A stretch of 64,000 bases of DNA from Lonicera japonica (taxonomy: Eukaryota > Streptophyta > Magnoliopsida > Dipsacales > Caprifoliaceae): assembly GCA_021464415.1 (NCBI GenBank), contig CM038466.1:36548833-36612832 (forward strand), in the 5' to 3' direction. Position 1 is the first letter of the stretch, and each line of letters opens with the position of its first letter. This document shows positions 11,430 through 23,207 of the stretch, in pieces. The position numbers and the translations under genes were made by a program. The notes under the pieces were generated by a model. That model made no database searches. It was not told the origin of the DNA and saw only the letters and a program-made list of their open reading frames with translations.

Positions 11430-14400
11430 ATGGGACCTGAACCTGAATTCAAGAGGAGAAAACTCGCACCATTACGCAGGTAAACTGGAAAATTCAACTC
11501 TTTCACAATCATCAAATCTTGTTAATTTCTCTCTTAATTTTCATTCACAGTTTTATGGAATTTAATTTATTTTTTTCTGCTTATTAGCTGCTGTTTTCAA
11601 TTGTGGACAAAATCATGTTATTTTTGTGTATTAAATTTGTGTGCTTAAGAACTTGATTCTTCTTCTTGTCTTTGATTTTGATTCGTAGTTCAACTGAGAA
11701 CTTTTCGTTTTATTAAGAATTGGAAAAGAAGTTCTTTAATTTTGAGGGAAATATGTTCTCAAATAATCGTATGCAAGTTATTTTAGGGTGCGTTTGGTTG
11801 CATACTTTTGGAATTCTATAAGAATTCTAATTCTTAGAATTGTGTATGTAGTTTTTATTTGGAATTCCAAATGAGTTTGTTTGGCTAATAGGTATAATTC
11901 TCTTGAATTCTAAAGAGACAATTGGTTTAAAGAAGCTCCGCTACCACCGCCAGAGATCTGTCGTGGTCGCCGGAGTTCTGATAGTAGGTGGCGGCATTAG
12001 GCGGTGGTACCCTTTTTAATTTATATATGTATATACATTCATTGTATATACCGTACATAATTATATTTTACATATTATATTTTTTATATTTTATAATACT
12101 GTGGTGTATAATATGTATAACATGTGTATCATGCATTATATATGTACACTGTAGATAAGCCAATTCTATAGAAAAGAAAAGATGTTGGATTCGGCCTTAG
12201 AAGCCAGATACCGGCGGTTACCTCCACTGTTTGTGTGCCCTGCTTTATATTATATACATATGTATATATTATTGTCGTATAATACGTATAACATGTGTAT
12301 TATGTATTATATATTTATATATGTACACTGTAGATATAATATGTGTATATAAAGGGCTTGGGGTGGGTTGGGGGCTACTAGGGTATGGGGTGCCCGGGGG
12401 GTTGGGGGGGCGTGGAATGGGTGGTGGTAATTGATGGTGATAGGTGGTGGCAATGGATGGTGAGTTTTTTAGATTTCAATGAGAATTGGAATTGGAAAAC
12501 TCTACTCTCCATATAGAATCCAATCCTTTAGAATTGATGGTTTTGAAATTCTACCGGAATTCTAAAACCATGACTTTTTTGTCCATCCAAACGATAGAAT
12601 TCTAAAATCATGCCCCGATTCCAATTTCATGGCATATAATTGGAGTTGCCAAACACACCCTTAGTGTATTGAAGCAATTTGCAAGTTATGATATGGTTTT
12701 GAACTTTTGATTAAGGCTTTTTTGACTTTGCCCCCTCTTCTAAATGCAAAATTATACTTGGCTACTGTTTTCATAAATATTAGACTTACTCCTTGCACGT
12801 GGAGAAAAATAATTACATATAATATCTAATTTTATTTTTTTACATACTCTGTTGATTTTGACATCCCTTATATGCGTATTGTATTTTTATTAGTTATTGC
12901 TTGAATTTTACATTATGGCCCCTTTTTATAATTTTTTCTGAGTTCTTTATGTAAGATTTTGGAGTTATGTAACATTTTACGAGTTTAGACTTCGTAATTT
13001 TTGTCATTGATTCTCTTATTGTTTTCATACTAAAGAACATTTAGAAGTAAGAAAAATATTCTGGTATATTTTTCCATCATTTGGTGGTAACAAAGACAAA
13101 AAAACAAATAATGTGTATGCACGCGCTCCAGTCTAGTTCTAACTATTAGTAAGAAAAAATAATTGAACTTTTGCCCCCCCTCCAATATCAATCCTGGTTT
13201 AGCCCCTGGTAAATTCTAATTGTTACGAAATAGTCTAGTTTTACATTTAAGAACAGGTTGCAAAGTCAAAAAAAACCCATTTGATTATTAATGAGATTAT
13301 GCACTTTCGGTCAATTCTTTGGATGTTAATCTATAGGGCTTATGTGCTCATTCAAGTGTAGAATTAATGCTTGCAGTCATTCGTTCTTGTGATGCCAATT
13401 CAATTCGTAATCCTTTTAGCTTGAAAATTGGTTGTGATGTCCATGACTGCATATGAACTAATTTTCCCTTTTGTGTGTGAGGTAGTCTCATAAGTTGTAT
13501 GTATATATATGTGTGTATATCATAATATCAATTGGAAAAAGTTGTATATATATGTGTGTGTATACATATCCTTTATTCCTCTAGTACATCAACAAATTTG
13601 GTTTTTGATTTTCTATGCTTGTGCACTTTACATCAGCCCTACTTTATTGCCAAAATTAGCCTCACCTCTATTTTGATAATCTTAGACTTTCCTGCATGCG
13701 TGTCTCAGAGGATTACGTAGAAGTATGGGTTAGCAAAGGGATTACGCAATAAAATTGACATTGCCCCTGTATTTACATAGTCCTTTGAGATACATTCATT
13801 CAAGGGGGCAGGGGACGTTGTCAAATGTTATAAAAAGAATAGGGTGTAATCCAATTTCGTAGTAAAATAGAAGTAGAAGAAACGGCAAAAGAATTTTGTT
13901 TACCAGTTGATCTTCGATTTTTGATTTTTTTTTTAAATGTTAGCAAATGACTCGACATTGCAGGCCTGCCTCTTCACCAGCTGCAAAGAAAGACACAGCT
14001 CTGCCATTAATGAATAGACAAATGGTATGCATTTTCTTCTATGTTTGATTCTTCTTTTGTCATTTAGACCATTTGTTTTCTAAACCAATGTACCTATTTG
14101 GTGGGACCATTTTGGTACACGTACAAGGTACAGTACCTAAGCCAATACGCTGTGCGGTGGGGGTAGGCTTAGTCGGAGTGCTGTTTTGAATTGCATACAA
14201 GCTATTTATCATTTCTGCTAAAGAGATATCTATATAATAAAGTGGAATCCATGATATAATCTGATAATGTATTTATATATGTTTGTATATGTAAAAGTCG
14301 GCGCCCTTTCGTCCATCTCTACCACTCAAAATGGGGGGTCACTACAGTTGGCGTTTCTGGTCGCTAATGCACCTCATTTTCGATTGGCACGCAAAATTTA

Positions 14401-14839
14401 CAATTGATTTTTTGTTTTTTGGTGTGGGGGAGAGCGGCACGAATTAGGCAACACTATTCTAAACTATGTCCCTTAGGGTGTGTTTGTTGCAATAATTTTC
14501 ACTTTTGCGGTGAATATTCCAAGGAATCAATTTCCATGGAGAAACTTTGTTTAAGCCTAATTTTCTACTTTACCTGTTTACCATGTATATATAGTTCAAT
14601 AACTTCCCCTCCAGTTAAGGTTTTTGTTTTCTATGTAAAACAATTCGTAGGAATTCAATTATTTTCCATGTGTGAACAACATGCAGGCTAATGAGGCTCA
14701 AATGAGGATTCAAGAGGCTAAGAATCAAGCGGTAAAGCAGGCACAGCAAGACTGTTGCACTGGAAATTTCAAAATATTCGACTCTCCCTTTGGGAACTAT
14801 TTCTTGCCCGTGATCCCATCTCCTGCAGAACTCGGTTGA
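11430..14839 (+). CDS. small three-exon gene, 87-residue protein of unknown function
   Basis: Exons at 11430-11479, 13964-14024 and 14687-14839 (stop TGA) join in frame. All introns have GT...AG ends (CGCAG|gtaaac, ttgcag|GCC, ATG|gtatgc, atgcag|GCT). The product starts MGPEPEFKRRKLAPLRR, has a basic KRRK patch near residue 8 that could act in nuclear localisation, and a Gln/Ala-rich probable helix at about residues 38-59. It ends with a hydrophobic tail region containing FKIFDSPFGNYFLPVIP. Three exact splice joins, balanced exon phases and a defined C-terminal block make a real gene much more likely than chance, although no ORF longer than 51 codons exists. I do not recognise the family with certainty and assign no function. 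Intron 1 (2,484 bp) carries two TIR elements. Expression evidence would settle the model, and additional 5' UTR exons are possible. Confidence 0.72.
11786..12660. mobile_element. PIF/Harbinger-type non-autonomous element in intron 1
   Basis: Imperfect terminal inverted repeats (GGGTGCGTTTGG... at the left, ...CCAAACACACCC at the right) are flanked by TTA at 11783-11785 and 12661-12663. A 3-bp TTA duplication and GGGTG-type ends fit PIF/Harbinger (Tourist-like) elements. The subterminal parts are rich in GAATTC-type palindromes. Inside, an AT-rich segment with TATGTACACTGTAGATA occurs twice (near 12140 and 12320). No transposase frame is present. Confidence 0.72.
12714..13278. mobile_element. 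MITE family 'TTTTTGACTTTG', copy A
   Basis: Ends read GCTTTTTTGACTTTGCCCCC on the left and GCAAAGTCAAAAAAAACCC on the right, an inverted repeat. Flanks TTTTGATTA (12705-12713) and ATTTGATTA (13279-13287) match at 8 of 9 bases, consistent with the 9-bp duplication of Mutator-like elements. It is longer than the other copies and probably contains additional inserted DNA around 13.0-13.2 kb. It lies in intron 1 of the 87-residue gene. Confidence 0.7.
13690..13825. mobile_element. partial copy of the same MITE family
   Basis: The stretch GGGATTACGCAATAAAATTG, ACATTGCCCCTGTATTTACA and the following CTTTGAGATACATTC match the internal part of the TTTTTGACTTTG family seen at 39256-39523. The inverted-repeat ends are missing. 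Confidence 0.45.
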
Positions 14840-15244
14840 ATCAATTAACTCCTACTACAGAATTTACTCAACCTCGGTTTCTATGTTGTAGCAATATTGT
14901 GTGCCAGAACTCCTTCACGCATCGAAGTAAGAAACTGCTTTGACTCAACCCTTTGTGCTTGGTTTTTACTTTTTCCACTGTATAATTGTAACTACTAGTG
15001 GATACCAGTGCCAATGGCACACGCACATATTTGGTCAATTCTGCTCTTATCCGCGACACGGGACTCTGTATGGCACAACCCGTATCTATAGCACCCGCAC
15101 TATTTTATAATTCATTAAATTTAGATATATATTTAAAACATTCATGATGCATACAACAAATTATTCCATATACCTAAGAAAAAGTTATTTAGAACTGAAC
15201 CCACTTGCTTTGGTTTTGGGTGTAATTTATGTTCTTCTTTAGAG
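14840..15244. other. 3' flank of the small gene
   Basis: Presumed 3' UTR followed by non-coding DNA. No poly(A) signal could be chosen with confidence. Confidence 0.35.
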
Positions 15245-15420
15245 AATCAAGAAAAAGTGAGTTGCGAGTGGTGGTGTAGTTGTATGAGGTGCTGCAATGG
15301 TGGAAGAAGTGGGTGCCATAGGCGAGGGAGGTGATCTGATGGATGAAGCGGGTACGGTCGACTCAAGGACTTTGTGAATGTATTGGAGGAACGTACCGCT
15401 GTGGAGGTGGCGGTTTTAAA
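15245..15420 (-). pseudogene. GC-rich coding-like fragment, unidentified
   Basis: The stretch has clearly higher GC than its surroundings and on the minus strand reads open in two frames, one of them rich in Pro, Ser and Thr (SSIRSPPSPMAPTSSTIAAP in part). It has sharp edges into AT-rich DNA and abuts a run of G. It may be a fragment of a host exon or of a GC-rich element such as a Mutator-type TIR. I cannot assign a family, and a functional gene is unlikely because no splice-compatible neighbours were seen. Confidence 0.35.
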
Positions 15421-15428
15421 AAAAAAGA

Positions 15429-15450
15429 GGGGGGGGGGGGGGGGGGGGGG
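15429..15450. repeat. run of 22 G
   Basis: A homopolymer of 22 G follows a run of nine A plus GA. Runs of G this long are rare in plant DNA, and the exact length is uncertain in any assembly. Confidence 0.9.
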
Positions 15451-17754
15451 AATAAACAGAAGGCAACGATGTCGATATTTAAAGTAAACAGTGAAATCTG
15501 TCACCTTTGTAATTTGTTTCGTATAACTCTCAATTTTTGTAGTTGAAAAAACAAGTGTCAAAAGTGTAATAGGACATCTTTTACTTGTCATTTTTGTAGC
15601 TAGTTCGACTTGATGTTGAACTATACATGCATATAAATGACCATCTTTATGACCAAAAATTAGTTTAACCATAACCTCCTGGGGTTTTTAGAACACACGC
15701 CTTACTGATAAATCGTTAGTATGTATGGATTTATACAAGAAGAATATGATACTGGATTTTTTAACCAAAATTTCATTCTTAACAATTCCACGTTTTGATG
15801 GACAACAAATGTCTCTGTAGCATTATTTTCAATTTTCAAAATTTAAGATCTAATGAGGCAATGTTCATTTTTTTCTAATAAAACAAAAAAAGTTAGCGCA
15901 TTTCTAATACTAATGTAAAAATTGACTTGTAAATTATACGTGTCTACTAACTTTTACAAAAAAACTTGAATAATAAAAAAATATATATTCCAATGGTACT
16001 TTTGTAAAGTCTCTTGTAAATTTTAAAATAACTAATAAGATTTCAATATTTGTTAACTATTAATTTAAGTAATTAATTATTATTTTTCTTGAATATTTTT
16101 ATAAATAGTTCTCTGGTCACCATGGATCTTAATTTGAGCATATTTTAAATATATAGTTTTTATTAAGATTCATATTTTACATTTGAAATTATTATATCTT
16201 TAAATTTTATTTAAAAAACGAAGAGAGAAAAAAATGACGTGGCATTGTAAAATAAGAGTGTAATTTACACAAACTTGTATTTTGAAAGACTGCCGGAGAC
16301 AAAAAAAAAGTTACAAAATGTATAAATTTTACACAACAAAAATACAAAACATTATTGGAGATGCTTTTACTTTGAATACTACACATAAGTTCTTTTAGGA
16401 ATACTTGTAAATTTATAATAAAAATAAATTGAAATGCCAATTATGAAACAATTGACTGCATTGACTTTCATATATTCATACTTTTGTAGTTAAACTTTTA
16501 AATTCTCTGCAATTCATACTTTTTGCAGTTAAATTTATAAATTTCACTGCAAGTTTGCAATTTATATTTTTTGCTGTTAAACTTGTAAATTTCACAAAAA
16601 AATTTCTTGCAAATCAGCTATGAAAAATCATAAATTTCATTTCATTCTTGCAGTAAAACTTTTAAATTTTAATTAAAGTTTTCTATTAAAAAAATATATA
16701 ATTTTGTAAAGAAATTTGGTTTTGCCCAATAGATCTAATAAAGATAAAGATAAAAAAATGCAAATTAAGAAACAGTAGAAATAAGAAATATAATTTACAA
16801 ATTAGTAATCAATTTATATTTAGAAATAATCTGAATCTACAATGTATATATATATGTTTAATATATACTAATATTTATACCAATCACACAAATTGCGGAA
16901 AATGATCAAACTTTTTTATTTATATGATACTAATTACAAAGAGCTTTTATTTATGGGAGAAAAGAGAAAATTATACAATTCAATAATACTCAATACCTTC
17001 TGCACTTACTTCCTTCTTTTTTAATGAAGAGAACATCTTCTACCAACTTGACTTTTCAAAAATAACATAAAGATCTTAACAACTTTACTATATATCACTA
17101 TTCATAAAGCGATTTAATAGCAATTTATTATTCACATACTTTTTAACTAATAATAATGAAAAATACATAAAGTAATTTTACAATAACTTCTCTAAATTTT
17201 TTCTGAATAGCCAACTACTGTCTCCTTTATGATGAAAAGAACTTTTTATCCTTTTTAATACAATTAATTCTAATCTTCTTTTTTTTTTTGAAACACAATT
17301 CTAATCTTCTCAAAAAAAAAATTCGTCCTTCCATTGGTCATGATATTAAAGGGTATCTTTATTATATTAAATATTTTATTACGAATCTTTCGTAAAAATA
17401 TGATCAATATAAGGAATTTTTCTCTCATTCTCTCTAATAATTTTGAAGAGAGAGATTTTTATTGACATAAAATAATTGATCTATCACGTATGTTTATCAT
17501 TCCCTAGAATGAGAAGCCATATGAGGTCTATCCTTCCAATGAGTAATTGTCTTATTTGTTGGACAATTTTATGAAGTCCAAACTTTTCTGGGTGTGAAAA
17601 AGCCTTGTTTTACAAATTTGCATTGCGCCCCTAAATTTTATGAGACTTTTGGGGCTGGCCTTATTGGATTTTAGCTATCCTTATCCGGTATGTTTTAGTA
17701 ACTAATGTAAATAAATAGGTAGGAATTTATTTTAGTAATAATGCCTTGTAAATT
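15451..17754. other. AT-rich non-coding DNA
   Basis: Very AT-rich with repeated CTTGTAAATTT and TTTGCAGTTAAA motifs between 15.9 and 16.7 kb, which look like local low-order repeats. No gene found. Confidence 0.45.
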
Positions 17755-18070
17755 AATGAAGTGGGAATAGGTCCGTGAACGAGCCAAGTCAAGTCAAATT
17801 GTACAAGTTTGGATTCTTAATTATTTCAAGCTTATAAATTTATTTGAGCTTGGCTTGTTTAGCTCTCGAGCAAAGCTCAAATGAGCTTTCAACCAAGCCA
17901 AGCTCAAATAGCTTGATTTTTTACATTGTTTTATAATGTTTCTAAGCTTATTGAGCTGAGCTCATTAACATATCGAGTTTTAAAACATGTTCAAGTTTGG
18001 TTTATTTGTGAAACAAACGAATCTCAAACAAACTTCTAATCAAACGATCACAAAATGAAATCAAGTAGCT
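17755..18070. repeat. AGCTTG-rich segment, probable transposon subterminal DNA
   Basis: Many interspersed copies of AGCTTG / CAAGCT and GAGCTTGGCTTG-like words on both strands resemble the subterminal motif arrays of class II transposons. No terminal inverted repeats or target duplication were found. Confidence 0.4.
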
Positions 18071-18158
18071 TGATTTCTTTTATGGCCTTAAGTAGGAAAA
18101 ATTCATCTAATCGAGTAAAAGAAGACCCCTTTATTAGTGAAAAGCTTCCCAGGGGGTC

Positions 18159-18409
18159 AGGCCATCTCCAATGCACATGTTAATAAGGCATATTTGGCAT
18201 TTTTGTGGGTGCACTCGGCTGGTTAAATGTTATTATTGTAGTGTAAAATGGTAGCGAAATGATAAAGTTACCATACGCTTAGCATATCTTCCCCACGACA
18301 TTCATTCCATCTAATTGTCTCTCACGGCATTCAGAATGTCGTGGCTAATTTCAATTTCGCGGGGATAGTGATGGCGGGGATAGTGATGACATCATATTGG
18401 AGATGGCCT
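18159..18409. mobile_element. MITE with GGCCATCTCCAAT ends
   Basis: Inverted ends AGGCCATCTCCAATG and ATATTGGAGATGGCCT enclose 251 bp. TCA occurs directly outside the GGCC at both ends, a possible 3-bp target duplication as in PIF/Harbinger MITEs. There is no coding capacity. Confidence 0.7.
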
Positions 18410-20068
18410 CACCTATCCTGGGATTGCTCTGATTCACTATTCGCTTAACTTCGGAGTTCTTATGGGATCCGAAGTCAATGAGTCCCCAAAAGACCTCGTA
18501 TTTAATTAGCGACCATTTCTTACTTATATGGGTCTCCAAGGATCTCCCATCTTCTAATGTGAGATGCCTCCTTTGAGCTACTTTTTCTCCTCCCGATGGA
18601 GTACTCCATCACTCGCAGGGCGTTACAAGAATCAACACTTGTACTAATATATATATATATATATATGCAAAAATCCTAAAATATATAAAAAAAATAAAAA
18701 ATTATGATTTCCATGTTCTTCATCTTCCACCAATAAGCACGATACAGGGTGGGTAAGAGATTTTTGAGGTCCTTGTTCAAAAAAAGAGAGAGACTTTTGA
18801 GGTCCAAAGCGAATTAATAAAATGTCTCTTATAAGTTATAACTACGAAACATTAGAATTGTTAAGTATTTAATTTGAAAAAAATACAAGTAAACAGTCTA
18901 AAGAATTTTCAAAATATACTTGACTGTAAAGCCAAAAATAATTATAAAAACAATTAAATTTATGTAAATTTGAAACAACGACTGATTTCGATATTCAATT
19001 ATTTATTCATACTTAATTTTACTATAAGTTTAAGACAATTGTTATTATCAGAATACATTATAATTAAAGTATATATGCATACGCTATTTTGATAATAGAT
19101 ATTCTATTTTGAGAATAACAATTGCGAAATTTAATTAGAGATGTAAGTTTAATTTTAAACTGGAATTCAAATAAAAGAAATTAATTATCATTTTGTAAGG
19201 TTTTGATTGGTTTGATTTAATTGAAAATTGAATAATCATGTCATCCCAAATTACTTTTAGTTATGACATATGTTTACCACTTCACAATTGTCTCCAAATA
19301 AACATATATATATATATATATATATAGATATATATTTTATCTACTTTATATGCTGCACCCACTTCAAATTCTATTAATAGAAATGAGATCAAACTTTGCC
19401 CTCGATTCTGATCGGCCTAAATATTCTTGGAGAAATGTCGCTATAGCATCTTTAATTATAGGGCTTTTGATGAATCGGATTTTTACTTGATTTCGATTTA
19501 AATTTGGTTTGATTAGCCAGATATGTTAAATAATCTTTAATCCATGTGTTTATCCGAATTCAATCTAAATTTGTTAAACTTTTTGATTAACAAATTGGAT
19601 ATAAATGTAAATCAATGTGAACCGTATGTGACCCGATTTGACATATATATACATTTATATATGTATATATATAGTGTGGCACATTTTTGAATATAACTAT
19701 TGGTTTGAAAATAGTATTTGATTAAAGTCATGTTGTGGTCAATAATTTTTCAATTTTTGAATCGGATTGTGTATACGGATCGAATATTCGTTACGTAACA
19801 AATTTAGATATGGGTAATATTTTGTATATCCATTGGATTTATATATTGGATCGGATCAGATTTAACACATTGTCAAATCGAATTTGGATATAGCATGATC
19901 CGGTTCATGTACGTACTATTCCTTAACATACCTGTTTAATTATAGCATACTAAATAATGACAAACAAGTGATATATATGCGCAACTTCTCTTTTTTGCAG
20001 ACACATCTAGTTATTTAAAATGAAAAATAAGAAAATAATATAAGCAAAGTGTGATGAATTCAAAACTG
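18410..20068. other. non-coding DNA with AT microsatellites
   Basis: (AT)n tracts lie at about 18648-18667 and 19303-19326. Between about 19430 and 19920 the words GGATCGGATC, GAATTCAATC and similar recur, as in decayed hAT subterminal regions, but no ends could be fixed. No gene found. Confidence 0.45.
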
Positions 20069-20783
20069 ATTGCTTTTTTTTTTTTTTGATAAGGAGTCTA
20101 ATGCCCCGGAAAATTCCAAGTGTTAGATACTTGTTTTGTTTATTTTTTTTAAATACATCGATGCGAGATTTGAACTTAAGATTTCGTATTAGTCAAGAGT
20201 GAATTCTAGCCACTAAACTAATCCCAATAGTTAGTATTAGAGAGTTATTTTATTAAAATAATGTAGAGTTTGAAAGGCCACCCAATGAATATAATTTACC
20301 CATCTATTATACATTGAGCAAACTTTTATACACATCTCTTCAACTTGAATTAAGATTCCAATTTGACTTTACGCATCCTTTCATTTTAAATTAATCAATG
20401 ATTTATGGTAACACTATTTCTCAGGGTTTGATTGTATTAACTACATTTCAAAAAGATTTGTAACACAAAGAAGAACGAATTTCTAATTTGGGAGAGGAAT
20501 ACTTCTTTCGTCTTTGTCATAACTCAAATTACTACTTCATTTTGTTTAAAAGAAATACAATAAACGTATAAAATTCATTATTAAAAAAAAAGCTTTATTT
20601 TAAACCATTAAAATTAATTTATTTTTAAAAAATGTGAAATTAAGCAAAAATTTCTAAAAAACATTTCCAAGAGGCTGTCTACTACAGTAATTCTCTTTAT
20701 AATAGATAACAAAGACCTAAAAAACAAAGCAACAACCCACAAGAGTATAGCTAAAATATAGAAGATGAGAAGAGAGCCCTTAT

Positions 20784-21071
20784 TTGACTCTTTATATCAA
20801 GAGAGCCTCCTTGGCCAACAAATGTTGGACTAAGCGAAAATTAAATGAAATAGCTAATGAAAGTCTAAGAAAACAACTTATAAATGTTATTTTAAATCCT
20901 TCCAATAATAGAAGTTCTAATGACGAGAATGATTATTTAGAGGTGGATGATACAGAATCATCTTCTGATGAAAGTTTTAAATCTAATTACGAGTGTAATT
21001 GTAATTATTATAAAGTTATTTTTGAAATCAATGGCTTAAGTATAAATGTCCTTTTTAAAGTCCTTATTTGA
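20784..21071 (+). pseudogene. pararetrovirus-like polyprotein fragment (unit A copy)
   Basis: An open frame of 95 codons contains, from about residue 11, ANKCWTKRKLNEI, which looks like the last part of a CCHC zinc knuckle. A KQLINVILN-like block, an acidic Asp/Glu/Ser-rich stretch and an ECNCNYY...INGLSINVL block follow. This order (knuckle, acidic linker, Cys-rich patch, INVL) resembles the coat-protein to protease region of plant endogenous caulimovirids, although I could not search it. An LTR retrotransposon gag is the alternative. It is a short internal piece with no start, polymerase or protease, so it is inert. A 32-bp stretch (CCTTATTTGACTCTTTATAT plus what follows) repeats on both sides. 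Confidence 0.5.
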
Positions 21072-22191
21072 CTCTTTATATGAAGAGAGCCTCATTCGCT
21101 AAGTTGGCTCTCTATTTAATATTTTGCATTAAATTTTATTTTAAATACTTACTTTATATATTTATTGATACCTAATTAAATTGTAATACGTGGTATAATA
21201 ATAACATATAGTATTGCCAAAGCCTCTCACTCAAAAGATCCTCTCTAAAATAAAGAGTATCACAGAAGATACTCTAATTAGGGAGGGACTAGGGAGGAAA
21301 GAGTATTATTGAAACATCACTTTTTATGTGCTGAGTGCACACTTTACAAAAATGATCACACTTTTAGGTTACCCACGTATATTACCAAACAATTATTTCT
21401 TTCTTGCAATATAGTATTTAAAAATAAAATAAAATTATAGTATATAGTTCTAAATTTATATATTACTTTATAATAAATATAATTACTTTATTAATAGTAC
21501 CACCCCGCTTTTATACCTATAAATAGTGAAGATTTTATTATATGAAATGGGCAAAAATAATATTGAGTCTGGTGGCATATCTTGATCTTGAATTGAAAAA
21601 ACTTTGTCACCTAAACTTATTTTTACAGAAAAAAAAAAAAAGAAAGATAGCTCCTATTTATACTCCACAAAACACTTGGTAACACTTTACTTTTCATTCG
21701 CCCGTGTATGTTACTTGCCCCTTATTCACCCAATGACAACACTCAATAATAAGCGAGTAAAATATTTTTAAACTTTTACGCGCTTGATATCGAATGAATA
21801 ACATGCACTTATTCACTTGTTATTGTGCGATTGAAAAAATTAAATGTTTTTGAATGATAGAAATAGGCAAAAAGGTATACATAAAGTGTACGTAGGGGTG
21901 TTAAAGTCAATCCGAAAACGACCAAACAGACTGAACCGATCCTTAAAACCCCAAACTGAAAAAAAACCAAAACCGAAAAGGAGAAAACCTAATCGAAACA
22001 GAAAAGTTTGGTTTGGGTTTGGGGCAAGCTAGTAAAAAACCGAACTAGACTGAATCGAACCGAATTATGTATAAGAAACAAAATGTTAATATATATTAAG
22101 GGTACACATTAATTATACTATAATACACAAAAGATGGCATTTTATAAGAATATGTTCCTTATTAATTGCATATTGTGATAATCTTAAAAAA

Positions 22192-22469
22192 AAAATCATT
22201 AACGCGTACCCTTATTATTGATTAACTACACAATGCTAAGATTTTTTTATCACATACATGATGGCAAGATAATTCATCATTTTATTGAATGTGTTTTATT
22301 CTTGTAAATGAACAAATAAAATAGTAATTAAAATCATTAACGCGTACCCTTACTATTGAATTAACTACACAATACTAATATTTTTTTATCACATACATGA
22401 TGGCAAGATAATTCATCATTTTATTGAATGTGTTTTATTCTTGTAAATGTACAAATAAAATAGTAATTA
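22192..22469 (+). repeat. tandem duplication, period about 138 bp
   Basis: AAAATCATTAACGCGTACCC begins a unit at 22192 and again at 22330. The two units differ at only a few positions, so the duplication is recent. It is non-coding and lies inside the hAT-like insertion. Confidence 0.9.
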
Positions 22470-22726
22470 AATAAAAAACATAGTATCTATATATTTGCTC
22501 CTTATTTTTAAAAAAATCTTGATTTTAATTTGAATATGAACAAATCTTACATTATTATTAGTATTATATTGTTATGTTAAATTGATTTAGAGGGAAAAAA
22601 AGACATATATCAAAACCAAATAAAGCCGAACCGAAATCGAATCAAAAAGTTTAGGTCGAGTTAGAGTTTTAAAGATTTAGAAACTGAAACCGAAACCAAA
22701 TTTCTACATTTGATTTGAATTCGAAA

Positions 22727-22951
22727 GAGTAAATTACCAAAAAATACAATGTACTTTACCCGTTTTTACAATTTGGGTAATATACAATTTTCTCGACATT
22801 AGAAACATTGTGCTTTATTTATTTTTTTTATTTTTTCATTTTGGATAATGAAAAAATAAATAAAGCACAATGTTTCTAATGTCGAAAAAATTATATATTA
22901 CCCAAATTATAAAAACGAGTAAAGTACATTTTATATTTTGATAATTTACCC
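22727..22951. mobile_element. foldback MITE with 9-bp target duplication
   Basis: The left half (from GAGTAAATTACC) is almost fully complementary to the right half (to GATAATTTACCC), so the 225-bp element can fold into one long hairpin. AATTCGAAA flanks it at 22718-22726 and 22952-22960. A 9-bp duplication points to Mutator-type transposase mobilisation. It is nested in the hAT-like insertion, giving a relative age order. Confidence 0.82.
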
Positions 22952-23207
22952 AATTCGAAATGCCTTAACTTTTATCACAATCGAAATCAAAATCGAAAAC
23001 ACCTATACGTATACATGTACCTTTGGTTGATTATGTCTTTTAAGGAACTCTCAAGGAAATGCCAGGTAGCACACGCAGGTGGGCCCACCGCTGTCTGATG
23101 GAGACTAAACTAACAAAATAGTTAGTTCAACTTGACCTTTAACTGCTTTGCGTATCAATGTTTTGTTTTTTTATTATTATTTTGAACTTTGCACATCAAT
23201 GTAATGG

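Larger units (their letters stand above)
21883..23008. mobile_element. hAT-like insertion specific to unit A
   Basis: Unit A has GTATACAT at 21875-21882 and again at 23009-23016, and unit B has a single GTATACAT at the matching place. This defines an 1,126-bp insertion with an 8-bp target duplication. Near the ends are TAGGGGTGTTAA and AACACCTA, the hAT-type end motif, and the subterminal parts are rich in AACCGAA words. No transposase frame is present. It hosts a 138-bp tandem repeat and the foldback MITE at 22727-22951. Confidence 0.72.

Noticed and set aside
14755..14943. 62-codon frame starting within exon 3 of the small gene
   Set aside because: It is out of frame with the spliced product, which stops at 14837-14839 in another frame.
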